Assembly: GCA_000697665.1 (NCBI GenBank)
Contig: KL197725.1
Coordinates: forward strand, 570,132 to 634,131
DNA from: Jaapia argillacea MUCL 33604
Lineage: Eukaryota > Basidiomycota > Agaricomycetes > Jaapiales > Jaapiaceae
DNA: 64,000 nt
Direction: 5' to 3'
This document shows, in pieces, positions 1 to 12,913 of the stretch; the first letter of the stretch is position 1, and each line of letters opens with the position of its first letter. The notes beneath the pieces were generated by a model, which was given only the letters and a program-made list of their open reading frames with translations, was not told where the DNA came from and searched no databases. The position numbers and the translations under genes were made by a program.

Positions 1-3000
1 CAATGTTGGATGCTGCTATGATCGCTGGTTTACATCCCGTCGGCCTCGTTCGCGACATCGTGGCGGTGGCCTTGACGTATGGCATCGATCACTTTGACCG
101 CACGCAAGGTGACCAATCCCGCACTGTTGCATTCATCGACATCGGGGAATCTGATTCTTCGGTTGCCGTCGTCACGTTCTATCGTGGGCGGATGATCATC
201 CACACTATCATCTCCAACGATGACCTCGGCGGTCGTGACATTGATGATGTTCTCGCTGGCGCCATCGAGAAGCAAATCCAGGGAGTCTCGGGAGTGGAAC
301 CTCTAACGGATCCAAAGGTCCGCCTAGGTCTGTTGGCAGAGTGTGAGAAGTTGAAGAAGTCTTTGTCGACCGTCCACGCCGCGGACGTGGCATTCCACAC
401 GATATCGCAACACCATGGCGGAAAACAGAGGTGGATACGAGCCGAATTCGATTCCCTCATCACCCCATTCCTCGACGACATCTCTGACCTCGTGGAAGCG
501 GCTCTCGCAATCTCTGACATGAATAGTGACCAAATCCATGCCATCGAACTTTTCGGAGGGACTACACTCATCCCGGCCGTTCAGCGCCGCATCCAATCCA
601 TCTTCGACGGTAAATTGCCGTCGTGTACTTTGAATTATGACACAGCCGCGGCACTTGGAGCAACATATATATGTGCCAGCCATCTTGCACGATTTCCACA
701 TGCAGAAATCCCCCTTCAGGATGTTGGTGAATTCCCGCTGGAGATTCAATGGGCCGATTCCACCATGGATCTCATCAGTATGGATGGAGATGGAAAACTG
801 GCTGTTAGCAAATTCAGTGATTCCGATCTTGCGTCGATGATGGAGCTGGAAATGGCATTGGAAGGTGCTGACCTCCGGGCCATTGACGCAGAGGTAAGCC
901 CATGCTGTTTCTTCGATTAAAGCCGATGTTAAACGCCACTTGTAGGAGCGCCGCGAGGAGCTCGTCGAGTTCATGTATCTGCTATGGGACAAAATCGACG
1001 GGATCTACGTCCAACGCTCGGAGGCGTCGGAGCTGACGCGCTTGCTCGGAGCTCTCCAAGATGTGATGGATTGGCTCCTCTTTGCCGAAAAAGATTGCTT
1101 GACGCGAGGTGTTTATGAGGCTCATCTTGAGAGGCTTCACGCCCTCGCAGACCCGATCGAAGCAAGGTCTCTGCCGCCGAAGATGCCACCTCCTCGCCCA
1201 ACCGGATCACGAATGCTTCCCCCTCCCCCTCCGCCACCTTCGGCCGATGATCACAGCGTATCGTTCGACCAAAGGAGAATCATGCTCTTTGATTGGGGTA
1301 CATGGCATGTTGCTCGGTTTACTCAAGTCCGAGACCCGCAGGACCTCAATGAAGCCATCAGCTGCCTAGAGAAAGTGGTCCAAATGGCTCCGCTGCGACA
1401 TCCCGATCTATCGGCTTATCACTCCTCCCTTGGCTTGTCGTTTTTGCTTCGCTTCGACAGATTTGGCGATAGTATCGATCTCGACAAGGCAATATCCACC
1501 CTCGAGTTCGCCTTGAGAGCTTCCTTAGGTCGGGACTCGACCGCAGTCAGTAATTTGGGCATCGCTCTCACTCGACGCTTCGAGCAATCCACGAATACCG
1601 AAGACATTGAGAGGGCCATTGTTCTTCTCAATGGCGATGGCAACAAGCCCAGCTCTTCAATCTTGGCGCTGCGTTGGCGCGCCGATCCGAATACAATGGC
1701 ACACTCGAGGATATTGATAGAGCCATTTCGATCAACGATCGTGCACTCGTGATGTGCCTGGAAGGACATCCACATAGGCTGGAATGTCTTGCAAACCTCT
1801 GTCGCGCTTTGCATATTCGTTTCGACCGACTCGGCGACCTTCCGGACCTCGAGCGTGCCATCACAATCTCTAACGAGGTTGTTCAACATACCCCCATCGG
1901 TCATCCCGATCGGCCACATTTCCTACGCAATCTTGCGAATGGTTTGCGTCTTCGCTTCGAACGCTTAGGCGAAATTGGTGATATCGAAAAGGCAGTTTCA
2001 TATTCTGAGGAGTCGGTCCAACTGGTTCCAGATGATCACCGAGAGAAGCCCGACTTCTTGGGTGGCCTAGGAGCATGCTTGCTTAATCGTTTTGAGCACT
2101 TTGGATGTGATGATGACGTCGACAGAGCAGTCGCGGTATCTGTTCTTGCCGTAGATCTGGCCAAAGATGGTCACCGCAACAAGCACGCCTCCCTTACATC
2201 TCTCGGTAACTCCTACACCCAACGCTTTCTTCAAATTGGGAATGTAACAGACATAAACCACGCGATCCGTGCCTATGAACAAGCAGCGAGAATCACTAAA
2301 GGCCACGCGGATCGCCCTTCTTGTTTCACTAATCTCGGTCGTGGCCTGGCCGTACGATTTGAGCACTACGGCGACATAACCGACATCGACAAATCAATTC
2401 GCGTCCAAGAAAAGGCGGTGGATTTCCTGCATGATAGACACCCTGACAAGCCCAATTGTCTCTCAAACTTGGGTTATTCCCTATCCAGGCGCTTCAGCCG
2501 TCTACATGAGGTGACCGACACCAGTCGTTCCATTGAAGCATTTGATCAGGCGGTGGCGCTTGTTCCAGAAAGCCATCCTGACAAATTTCGGTTTCTGATG
2601 AACTTGGGCAATGGACTCCTTACTCGTTTCGAGTCGCAACGAAGCGATTCCGACCTCCAGCGAGCACTCTCACTGTATGAGAAAGTGGTGCAAATCCTGC
2701 CTGAAGGACATCTCGAGTTGCCAAACTCATTGAGCAACCATGGCAATGCACACCTCATGTCCTTCGAGAAATTTGGCGACATAACTTCTCTAGATAGGGC
2801 TATCGATCTATACGGAGAAGCCTCAAGACTCACCCCGGACGATCGCCCTACAAGGCACAGTTATCTCGGTAATTTGGGCAACGCGCATCTTCAACGTTAT
2901 GGCTCCCTCGGAGACGATCACGATATTGACAAGGCAGTCCTTTCCCTAGAATTGGCTGTGGATGCTACACCAAACGATCATCCTGATAGACCTGGTTGCC

Positions 3001-4839
3001 TGGATACCCTCGCTCGTGCCCTGGTCACTCGCTTCAAGGGCCGTAAACGCCTAAGTGACTATGTTGACCTCGATCGTGCAATCAGACTATACTCGGAAGC
3101 CGCCTTCTCGCAATCCGGTCGTCCGTCGACACGTTTTACAGCCGCTCGAAACTGGGTAACATGTGCAAGAGATCTCAAGCACCATTCCTTGAGGGCAGCT
3201 TACACCTGCCTTCTCGACCTCCTCCCTCGAGTGGCTTGGCTTGGTTTGAGTTTGGAGCGTCGACGCGAGGAGATAGCTGGGATCGGTGGGATTGCTTGCG
3301 ACGCAGCTGCAACCGCAATAGAGTATGGGGATTTTCAGCAAGCTGTGGTATGGTTGGAGCAAGGTCGGCTCATTCTCTGGAGCCAGGGTCTGCAGCTTCG
3401 TACGCCGCTAGAGGAGCTCAAAGATGTTCATCCCCACCTTGCTGAACGACTGGAGGCTGTTTCGATTGCTTTGGAACAATTCGCATTTAGCGGAAGTCGC
3501 GTGATTGATCCCATTCCGGGCGTGAAACGCACCAACGAAGAACAAGCGCGGAGGCAGCGAGCCTTGGCAGACGATTGGGACAAGATCATCACCGAGATAC
3601 GAACAAAACCGAACTTCAGCCGTTTCCTTCAATCAAAAGACTTCCATGAGCTGACTCCAGCTACTCGGAATGGCCCAGTGGCAATCATCACTACGAGTTC
3701 TGGACATTGTGACGCCCTACTCATGACGGCGAATGGAGTTTGTCATGTCGAATTACCGGCGAAGTATCAGGAAATAGAAAAATTGGTGGACCTCATGAAG
3801 AGCTTGCTGTGGAGCAGCGGTCGGATGTCGAGAGGGTCTGAGCGTGGAATGCGGACGAAGCAGGTTCGAGCACCAGATCGCTGGGCCTATATTCTCGAGA
3901 CTCTTTGGATTTTGGTAGTGGAGCCCGTTGTTAGCGGCCTACATCTCCAGGTGAGTTTCACAGCATGGCTTTTGTCCAAGAGAATAGTTGTTAACAGCTG
4001 CTCGATGCAAGCCATCCGAAAGTCCCCCTCGTTTGTGGTGGTGTCCTACAGGGCTCTTTTCTCAGCTTCCCCTCCATGCAGCAGGCGTCTACGAGTCCTC
4101 TAATCGGGTTAGCATTCACAACTACGCAGTATCTTCGTACACCCCAACGTTGGGCGGGCTTCTTCGGTTGCCAGCCGCTACTGCATCGCGACAGATGCTG
4201 GCCGTTGGTGTCTCAGAGACTGAAATCGCGCACCAGGCTCTTCCAATGGTTAAAAGGGAGATGTCATTGCTCCGGAGTATTGTCCCAGAGCAGTCCTTGA
4301 CAGTCTTGGAAGGACGGGAAGCAAATGTGGCGAGAATCCTCGGTGCCATTGTGGATTCTACGTGTCTCCACTTAGCATGTCATGCCCATCAGGATCTCGC
4401 CAATCCGTTGTCCAGTGCGTTTATCCTTTACGGCGAGAAGCTGGAGCTCAGCCGTTTGATTGGCCAGTCCTTGCCCAAGGCTGAGCTCGCTTTTTTATCT
4501 GCTTGTCAAACAGCCAAAGGTATCTTTTACTGTATGTGAATAATTTCTATGGTCTGACTTACCCTTCGCTACTTAGGTGATGCATCCACCCCCGATGAAG
4601 CCTTGCATCTCGCCGGCGCCATGATGTTTGCGGGGTTTCGGTCGGTGATTGCGACTATGTGGTCCATTGACGATCAAGACGGACCCGTGATTGCGAAGGC
4701 GGTTTATTCCGAGCTTTTTACACAATCTTCAATTGATAGTTCAGCTGCCGCGAGAGCGCTGCACACTGCTGTTTGCAGGATGCAACAGGAAGGAGTTCCG
4801 TTTGAGCGTTGGGTTCCTTTCATTACTTTGGGTTTATAG
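1..4839 (+). CDS. Hsp110/Hsp70-like + TPR + CHAT fusion protein (5' partial)
   Basis: The reading frame enters from the left edge. About 295 residues match the C-terminal half of an Hsp110/Hsp70 ATPase domain (FIDIGESDSSVAVV, LGGRDIDD, ELFGGTTLIPAVQ). A 52-bp intron (894-945) is followed in frame by a helical region and a proline-rich linker (MLPPPPPPPS). Then come about ten tetratricopeptide-like repeats of roughly 50 residues (NLG..L..RFE..GD..DID.AI). The C-terminus is a CHAT caspase-like domain with LWWCPTGLFSQLPLHAAG, the candidate His in HLACHAHQD and the candidate Cys in LSACQTAKG. Other introns fit 3951-4011 and 4520-4576. One reading-frame break lies in the TPR block near 1650, where a repeat is also short by about ten residues; it could be a real deletion or an assembly error. 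CHAT domains are known as caspase-like proteases attached to repeat sensors. A role in cell death or recognition is inferred. Confidence 0.8.
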
Positions 4840-7776
4840 TTAATTCGACGACTGCCATCGATGATTCGGTCTCTACAAACGTAGGCGGTGCAATGCACAA
4901 TACACATCCGAAACAAGGAGCGATATTTACGCGAGTTGTACGGAAGTTGATACGGAAATCCTAGATCATTTGGCTCGATTCTTGGATTAGCTGAAGCGCC
5001 GCCGTACTCCGAGGTTTCAAATCGCACTTGAACGGTAACGGATGACTGTTCAATGGGTCACAGTGAGGCAGAGCACCGCAATAAGAAGGGATTTTCACTT
5101 GCCTGACAAGCCCTCCAGTATATCCACCATCTACGCTGACTTCACGACCGGTGCTATCCTTGGACTTGGTGACGTTGAATACACTGAGCACAGCAACGGC
5201 GGTAGCCCAAATTTCTGCATCAGCCAATGATCTTCCGGGACAAATTCTGAATGATGCAGTGATCAACAACCTCTTCGCCTCAGATACCATCTAGACAAAC
5301 GGACCTTCGCCCAAAGCCAAAGTAAGCCATCGGGTACTCCTTGAGACTCCCGTCATCATTCAAAAACCTTTCAGGCATGAATAAATCAGGGTTCGGGAAT
5401 GTCGTATCGTCGTGGAGCATGGCCCTTCAATGGACAATCAGATCTCCAGTGGATGGGAGGCAACGTCGCAGCATACCAAGTATTCCCAATCACTGCGGCT
5501 CCTACGTGGGGCTGTTAGTTATTTGGAAGACGAGACCACTCAACTGTCACACCTTTTGGAATATAGTATCCCTGGTATACATCCTCTTCGCTCGTGGCAT
5601 GGGGGACAGCTGATCGAGAGCCAATCTATCAGCTTAACCTTCGCCAGCATCATTTGGAAACTTACCCAACGGGGCGGCGGGGTGCCACCTCATCGACTCT
5701 CTAACAAATGCGTCGACATAGGGTAAATTTTTTCTATCCTCGAAAGTGGGAAGTCTGTGCGTGCCAATCACAGAATCTATCTCCGCTTGCGCCTTCCTTT
5801 GGGATTCAGGGTGAAGCAAGATGGCCAGGACGACAGTCGACATCCCAGCAGTCGTCTATCACAAACTACGGTTAGGCTGTGACAATAAGGAAAAGGCTTG
5901 TTCTTTACAGTATCAGCGCCAGCTGAAGCCCGGACTATGTTAGGACGCCGTTGGAAATAAAGGGAACGGCGGATTGAACACTGACCGGCGTAGATTATTC
6001 CAGAAACACGCTTGATGGTTGCCTCTTGTTCTTCTACATCGCCATGCGGGTCAACTTTGTCCAACAGTTCCGATGTCACGGAAGGCAAAGCAGTGCCAGC
6101 GAGCTAGAAAATAGTATTAAACTTGCCCCTCAACATTAATGACAGCCACGAGAATTGACATACCATGTGATGTTTTACGAATTCAAAGGGAGCATTCTGC
6201 ATTTCATCCGTGAGCATGCGGCACTTTTGTGCAAACCTTTTGAACCCCATTCCCGGCAACCATCCAGGAAGGTGCTGCACTGGAAGGCTGATGAGCGCGA
6301 TTTCCCCTGAGAACGGAATTTTGACCTACACATAGGGAAGTAGTTGACTAAGGTGGCTCCGGGGAAGAACGCTTGAGAGAGCATCGCCACCGCATCCTCA
6401 ACAATTTGGACAAAGCGATCATTTGTCGGAGCAACCTCATACCCGTATGCGATGGACATAACCGTTGCTGCTGCGATACTGCGAACGGAGGTGTGAGATA
6501 TGAGAATCGGGGAGGAAGTGGAGGAAACGGCCTCACTAGCGAACATGAGCCAAGAAATCCTCTGGCGTGGCCAATATGTTGCGAAGGGCAAAGTGAACAT
6601 TCTTCATAATGATGGGATGGTACTGGGCGGTTGCGTCTGCGCGGAATTCCTGGTGAACGAGTCGCCTGTGGCGACGCCATTTATCGCCGTAGGGCATAAG
6701 ACCGGTGTTGTAGTCCCAACCCATACTAAGGAGATGAGAGGATCATTAGCGTTATGAATTTGAAAGGGAATACGAAGCTCACAGTTCAGTCATCTTTCCC
6801 ATGATCCTATCTGAGTAAATTTTGGAGCGCTTTTCGAAAAGGTCCACTGCAACTCTCTCCGAATTCACGATGACGACATGGGAGCCGAAAGCCTGGACGT
6901 GCATGATATCGCCTACCACAATGTATGTTAGTCGGTTTACATGACGGATAAAGTGGTGGAAGTCGACAATACCATATTTCTTGCCCCATTCAGTGTAAGT
7001 TAGCCATGGGGACTGCTGCGGTATATCACGAGCATTACCGATAATAGGTAACTGTTTCGGACCAGGAGGGTAGGGTAAGCCCCGGGTGTTACCACGTTTT
7101 CGTGCAAAGTAGGACCAAGAGAGCAGAAAAACGATCAAGAGGACGGCAAGGTCAAGCATTGTGATCGCACGCAGGATGGTTCAAGAAAGAGCTGTTATAT
7201 AGAGGGGAAGCCAGCGACGATAGCCCGATACAAGAATAGCATCTCAGCAAGTTTCTTAGAACCACTCCTCAGATGATGATACATGTGGGGTATGGGCGCC
7301 GTGTCAGTGGGCGAGTGTATCGGCAGTACTTAGGAGAATACCGTGAGTGTTGTATTCAAGAGCTGAAGCGCTGAAGTTGGCTGCTGCCAGTGTTGATCAC
7401 CGGCCCGTGGCAGCCATGAAAAGATAGAACCAGGCATCAGATCGTATTGATCGGTCTTGTCGACCAAAAAAAAACTCGATGGATGTGCCATAGGGACCAG
7501 GCTTAAGTAGCACATATAACCTTGGAGGCGACATAAGTAGAGAACGATCTGGGAGCATCGGAAGAGCGAAACTGTCAGTGTTCGCTAATTCAGTCGCGCC
7601 CCAGCCACCAGATGATCACGAGATTATCACGCGTCGTATCACGGCTTTACTGGCGCATGGCAACAGCTTCGTCGCCGTCACGTTCTCCACGCACCCCTGC
7701 CCATATCCACCACCTCGAAAGCAAACGGAAGTTGCAACCTACTGTGAACGAGTGCGTTTGTCGCCCGAGCCTGGTC
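4781..7776. repeat. Tandem duplication unit 1 (P450 block)
   Basis: This 3.0-kb block and the block at 7777-10796 align along their length: the end of the CHAT coding region (VPFERW), the whole P450 gene and its upstream DNA up to the ULA1 start region. The upstream region of copy 1 (about 7330-7776) resembles the ULA1 upstream region (about 10340-10796), for example a shared stretch around GTGAACGAGTGCG. The ancestral order was therefore CHAT, P450, ULA1. Confidence 0.75.
4961..7159 (-). CDS. Cytochrome P450 monooxygenase, copy 1
   Basis: Multi-exon gene of about 500 codons. The start at 7159 gives a hydrophobic membrane anchor (MLDLAVLLIVFLLSWSYF), then the PPGP hinge (LPYPPGPKQLPIIGNA). 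After splicing short introns the diagnostic parts read through: the I-helix AGADTT, the K-helix ExxR (VRESMRWHP), the PERF segment (MPERFLNDDGS) and the haem loop FGFGRRICPGRSLADAE, whose Cys is the iron ligand. The stop is at 4961 after QLIQESSQMI. The family oxidises small hydrophobic substrates on the ER membrane with a P450 reductase; this sequence resembles fungal secondary-metabolism and xenobiotic P450s, but the substrate cannot be named. All exons appear open. It lies tail-to-tail with the CHAT gene, about 120 bp away. Confidence 0.9.
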
Positions 7777-7824
7777 GGGGTTCCATTTGAGCGTTGGGTT
7801 CGTTTCATGACTTCGGGTTCTTAG
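7777..7824 (+). pseudogene. 3' tail relic of the CHAT gene
   Basis: Encodes GVPFERWVRFMTSGS then stop, matching GVPFERWVPFITLGL-stop at the true CHAT end (about 4793-4839). The similarity continues into the 3' flank and nothing CHAT-like lies upstream. It is a by-product of the tandem duplication of the P450 block. Confidence 0.75.
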
Positions 7825-7951
7825 TCAATTCGACGTTCAGATCCAGTCTTTACAAACATAGGCAGCACAAGCCACAATGCACAATACACACCCGCGAAAC
7901 AAGGTGCGATATTTACGGGAGTTGTCTGGAAGTTGATATGGAACTCTCAGA

Positions 7952-10144
7952 TCATTTGGCTCGATTCTTGGATGAGCTGAAGTGTCGCCTTGCTGCGAGG
8001 TGAAAAATCGCACTTGAATGGTAACGGATGACTATTGAATGGATCACGATGAGGCAGCACACTGGTAATAAGAAGGGATTTTTCACTTGCCTGACAAGCC
8101 CTCCAGTATATCCACCAGCTACACTGACTTCACGACGGTGGTTATCCTTGGACTGGGTGACGTTAAACACACTGAGCACAGAAACAGTGGTAGCCCAAAT
8201 TTCTGCATCAGCCAACGATCTTCCGGGACAAATCCTGAACGTTCAATAACACAGGGATCAACGACCTCTCAGGCTCAAATACCAAATACACAGACCTTCG
8301 CCCAAAGCCAAAATAAGCCGTCGGGTACTCCTTGAGGCTTCCATCATCGTTCAAAAACCTTTCTGGGACGAATGAATCGGGATCCTGGAATGTGGTATCG
8401 TTGTGGAACATAGCCCTTCAAGGGGACAGTATTGGAACTCCGTAGAGGGGAGGAAAATTTACAACATACCAAGTATTACCAATCACGGTCGCTCCTACAT
8501 GGGTCCGTCAGCTATTTGAAAGATTCAACCGTTCAACTTTCGCACCTTTGGGAATATAGTATCCGCGGTATACATCCTCCTCGCTGGTGCCATGGGGGAG
8601 AGCTAATGAAGGGCAGGCTTCACCTTCATCTTTGACGATATACACCACAAACTTACACAATGGGGCCCCTGGATGCCATCTCATTGACTCCCTTACAAAT
8701 GCTTCGGCATAAGGTAACCTCTTTCTATCGTCAAATGTGGGAAGCATGTGCGTGCCAATTACAGAGTCTATCTCCTCTTGTGCCTTCTTTTGGGCAACAG
8801 GATGAAGCAACATGGCCGGTGCGACAGTTGACAGCGCAGCAGTTGTCTATCACGGTCTATGGTTAGGCTTGGACGATGGTGACAAATTTCTTATTTACCG
8901 TATCAGCACCAGCTGTACTCCGAAGTATGTTAGGATCGCGCTCAAGAAAGGGTTAGAACACTTGCCGGCGTAGATTATCCCACAAACGCGCTTGATGGTC
9001 GCCTCTTGTTCCTTTGTATCGCCATGCGGTTCGACTCTATCCAATAGTTCCGATGTCACACAAGGCAAAGCAGTGCCGGCTAGCTGTAATATGATGTTAG
9101 TCGTGTCAGCTCCATGCTTGACATTGGTTGTAGTAGCGATAATTGACGTACCATGCGCTGTTTTACCAGCTCAAAAGGAGCGTTCTGGATTTCATCTGTC
9201 AGCATACGGCAATCTTTGGCAAAACTTTTGAATCCCATTCCAGGCAACCATTCGGGAAGGTGCCGCACTGGAAGGCTGATGAGATTTCCCCCGATAGTGG
9301 TGAACATTCTGGCTTACGCATCGGGAAGTAATTGACTAAGGTGGCTCCAGGGAAGAAGGCTTGAGATAGCATCGCCACCGCGACCTCGACTATTGTGACG
9401 AAGCGGTCATTCGTTGGAGCAATCTCGTATCCGTAAGCAATGGACATAACCGTTGCTGCCGCGATGCTGAAAACGGAGATATGAGGGTCGGACAATATAT
9501 GCAGAAAACAGCCTCACTGGCGAAGATGGACCAAGAAATCCTCTGGCGTGGCCAATATGTTGCGGAGGGCTGAGTGAACATTCTTCATAATAACAGGGTG
9601 GTACTGGCTAATTGCTTCCGCGCGGAATTTCTGGTGAACTAATCTCCTGTGTTGACGCCATTTATCGCCATAGGGCATAAGACCAGTGTTGTAGTCCCAA
9701 CCCATACTAAGGAAATGAGAAAAAGGTTGCACCAGTGATCTCGGAAGGAAAGATACGAGGCTTACAGCTCAGTCATCTGTGCCACGATTCTATCTGAGTG
9801 GATTTTCGAGCGCTTTTCGAAAAGTTCTGCCGCAACTTCCTCAGAGCTCACGATCACGAAGTGGGAACCAAAAGCCTGGACATGGACGATATCACCTAGC
9901 ACAACGTATGTCAGTGGGCTTACGTGCAGCGGATGAGTTCGTGGACGTCGACAATACCGTATGTCTTGCCCCAGTCGGTATAAGTCAGCCATGGTGACTC
10001 CCTCGGCAGATCAAGAGCATTACCGATGATAGGGAACGGTTTTGGACCAGGAGGATACGGTAAGCCCTGGGTGTTGATACGTTTGCGTGCAAAATAGGAC
10101 CTAGAAAGCAGAAAAAGGATGAAGATGACAGCAATCTCAAGCAT
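7952..10144 (-). CDS. Cytochrome P450 monooxygenase, copy 2 (C-terminal frameshift)
   Basis: Paralogue of copy 1 with the same exon plan. The anchor starts at 10144 (MLEIAVIFILFLLSRSYF); an in-frame ATG three codons upstream is possible. The PPGP hinge, AGADTT, ESMR, VPERFLNDDGS and the haem segment (FGFGRR then ICPGRSLADAE across an intron) are all present. Relative to copy 1 there is one extra base in a short A/T run at 8079-8083, so the last 50 or so residues are read in another frame (VKNPFLLPVCC in place of VKIPSYCGALPH). The haem-binding part is unaffected. The gene may still make a protein with an altered tail, or the extra base may be a sequencing error. Confidence 0.85.
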
Positions 10145-10796
10145 TGCGACCACACGTAGGATGATTCAAGAGCGGTTATGGTCACGGTAGGCCAGTGTCC
10201 TGCGACCTTGATAAGTGTACAAGAATAGTTCAGGAAGTTTAGAACCGCTGGCACAAGGGCTCAGATGATGATCCCGTGGAGTACTGATAGCTGCCGTATA
10301 AGAGCATATCGGGAGTGGGAGGATATCGCGAAGGTTGATATATTACATATGTTCAGTAGTCAAAAAGGTCTGAGTACTGAAGTTGGCCGTCGCCAGTCGG
10401 TGAAACGATGGGCATTGACGGTCGAACGCAAGTTCAGGCGCTTCATTTCCAAGACAACCGGTGTGACTCATAGAAAAACTGGGAGGAGATGTCATCGGAG
10501 CAGAGTAGCATAATCCTTGAATCCCTTGAAGCGACATGTCGATGCTGAGGATTGCGATTTGGGAAGATCTGAATGCGAAAGTGAAGCTTGAAAGCAGACG
10601 ATAAGTCACGCGTCTGTCACAAGACGTCACGATATAGTCACGCGTCATATCACATCTTTACCATCACGCAGTCCTAAGTATTCAGCGCTCAGCCACCCCG
10701 CCCTTTGCAAGCCTCTTCGTCGTACCCAAACTCCTAAGACAAACGTAAGTTGGAACCGACTGTGAGCGAATGCGCTTGTTGGACGAAACTGGCAGG

Positions 10797-12760
10797 ATGA
10801 GTCAATCCCAAGACATTGAAGCCGTTACCACCGCCATCAGCACAGAGTCAGTAGGCGATCGCTTTCATTGACTGCTCAAAGTAATCATCGCAACGCCTAG
10901 AGGACAACCGGACAACAAGACGAGGCGATATGATCGTCAACTACGGTGAGCGTATCCCTGTCCAGTCGAGTGGCATGAACTCACCGTTCGCACCAGGTTG
11001 TGGGCGGCGACTGGCCAGAGTGCCTTAGAATCATCCAGGATCCTTGTCATCTCCGCATCTGCTACAGCTACTTCCATCTTGAAGAATCTTGTTCTTCCCG
11101 GAATTGGCCATTTCACCATCCTTGACCACGAACTCGTGTCCCCAGAAGATGCAGGGAATAACTTCTTCTTCGAAGGCTACAAGAGCATTGGCAAGTCTCG
11201 TGCTGAGGAAGCCGTAAGGCTGCTTGGAGAGCTGAACGATGGTGTGGAGGGAAAGGCGGATACACGTAATGTTGAGGACTTGTTGAACACCGATCAACAG
11301 TACTTTGCGCAGTTCACGCTGATCATCGTCCACAACCTGCGGCCTTCACTGCTACAGAAATTGGCGGACTTCTTATGGTCGGACAGCTCATATCCCCCCC
11401 TGATCGCTGTCCGATCAGCCGGGTTCCTTGCGCAGTTCTTCATCCAATTCCATGAACACACGAGTAAGCCCACCCGCTCGTCATGTGTGCCCATAGTCTC
11501 AACACTTTTCACCAGTCATCGAGAGTCACTCTGAGATGGCCCCTTCTCTCCGTATTGACAAACCCTTCCCATCTCTCCTTGAGCACGCATTATCCCTTGA
11601 CTTTGATAACATGGACCCCACCGAACATGCCCACATACCTTATGTCGTGATCTTGGTGCGAGCCATTGAAGATTGGAAGAAATCGGTAAGTACCCTAACT
11701 TCGTTGGTTAGAATGACGCAACCTTACCAGGATATTGCTTAGCACGGTGGACAGCCTCCCAAAACATACGCCGAAAAGAAGGAGTTTAAGAAGGGACTTC
11801 TGTCGATGAAGAAGAAGGTGGACGAAGAGAACTTTGATGAAGCAGAAGCACAAGCGTATCGAGCGTGGACTGAGACTGGAGTTCGTGTCTCGAGCCCCTT
11901 CTTTACATGGAGATTCGTGTTGACAATGACTTTCCAGGTACCGTCAGAAATTTCCAGCCTGTTCCAAGATCCATCCCTCTCCTCTCTGAGCCCATCATCC
12001 CCAGAATTCTTCCATCTTCTTGCTGCCCTCCACAAGTTCACACTTCGACCACCTCACACCCTCCCCCTCACCTCCACCCTCCCTGACATGCGTTCCGACA
12101 CCAAGAATTACATCCATCTCCAAACCTTGTACAAGAAGCAAGCAGAAGAGGAAAAGGCCATCTTCAAGGATCTTGTGAAAGCTGGTGGAGTGGAGATCGA
12201 TGATGAGTTGATTGATCTATTCGTCAAGAACGCCCATGGTCTTCTCGTTTTGAGGGGAAAGCAAATCTGGGCATTCGATAGTGATCGAGCCGGTTTGGGT
12301 GCGTTACATATCCTATTCTTCTTCATCCTGTGATAATGACCCCTTTTATAAGCTAATGCGCTCGCTACGTCGCCGAGAGAAACTTCTACTCATTTGGCGA
12401 TGTCTGCTCTCACCGCCTTCACCTCCAAGAACCCCACATCTACCCCAACTGCTGAGGACCTCCGATCGATAGTCGAAGACACCGTTGGGCCAGATGCTGA
12501 GCTCCCATCTCATATCGATGATGCCGTGGGCGAGATGTAAGTCTCCTTCCTCCAGACCTCGTCGCTAACCAATATTGATACTCGGGATCTACTTCCGTAG
12601 CGCCCGCGCACCAACGGCGGATCTACCTAATGTTGCGGCATTCCTCGGTGGTATGGTCGCCCAAGAAGCTATCAAGATGATTACGAAACAGTATGTACCA
12701 CAGAGAGGTTACACCGTCGTCGATATGGTGGAGATGTGGACTGGAGCTGTTGGAGCTTGA
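10797..12760 (+). CDS. ULA1: NEDD8-activating enzyme E1 regulatory subunit
   Basis: Multi-exon gene starting at 10797 (MSQSQDIEAVTTAISTE). Splicing two introns gives the E1 signature DNKTRRYDRQLRLWAATGQ, then the Rossmann-like LVLPGIGHFTILDHELVSPEDAGNNFF. Later exons run through HEHTIIESHSE, ARAPTADLPNVAAFLGGMVAQEAIKMIT and the terminal QRGYTVVDM. This is the AppBP1/ULA1 architecture; as in the family there is no adenylation site or catalytic Cys domain of the UBA3 type, since UBA3 supplies those. The heterodimer activates NEDD8/Rub1 for cullin neddylation. About seven introns of 50-70 bp, all with plausible GT-AG ends. Confidence 0.9.
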
Positions 12761-12913
12761 GATAGATTGCAGTGATATGGAAGGGTGGATTAGAATCATT
12801 TGTCGTAATGCTTTGTCGCTGCTCCTTTCTGATGGGTTCAATAGTCCGTCCACGTCACGCAACGCGAACTGTCACACACGCAACCTCAGGCTGTTTCCTC
12901 CCCACCACTGTCA

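Larger units (their letters stand above)
7777..10796. repeat. Tandem duplication unit 2 (P450 block)
   Basis: Second copy of the block. It begins abruptly inside sequence matching the last 16 codons of the CHAT gene and ends at the ULA1 start. Substitutions are many, so the duplication is not recent. Confidence 0.75.

Noticed and set aside
9305-9320. GC donor in P450 copy 2
   Set aside because: A GT donor one base further, used with an acceptor eight bases downstream, also keeps the frame, so no unusual splice site is needed.
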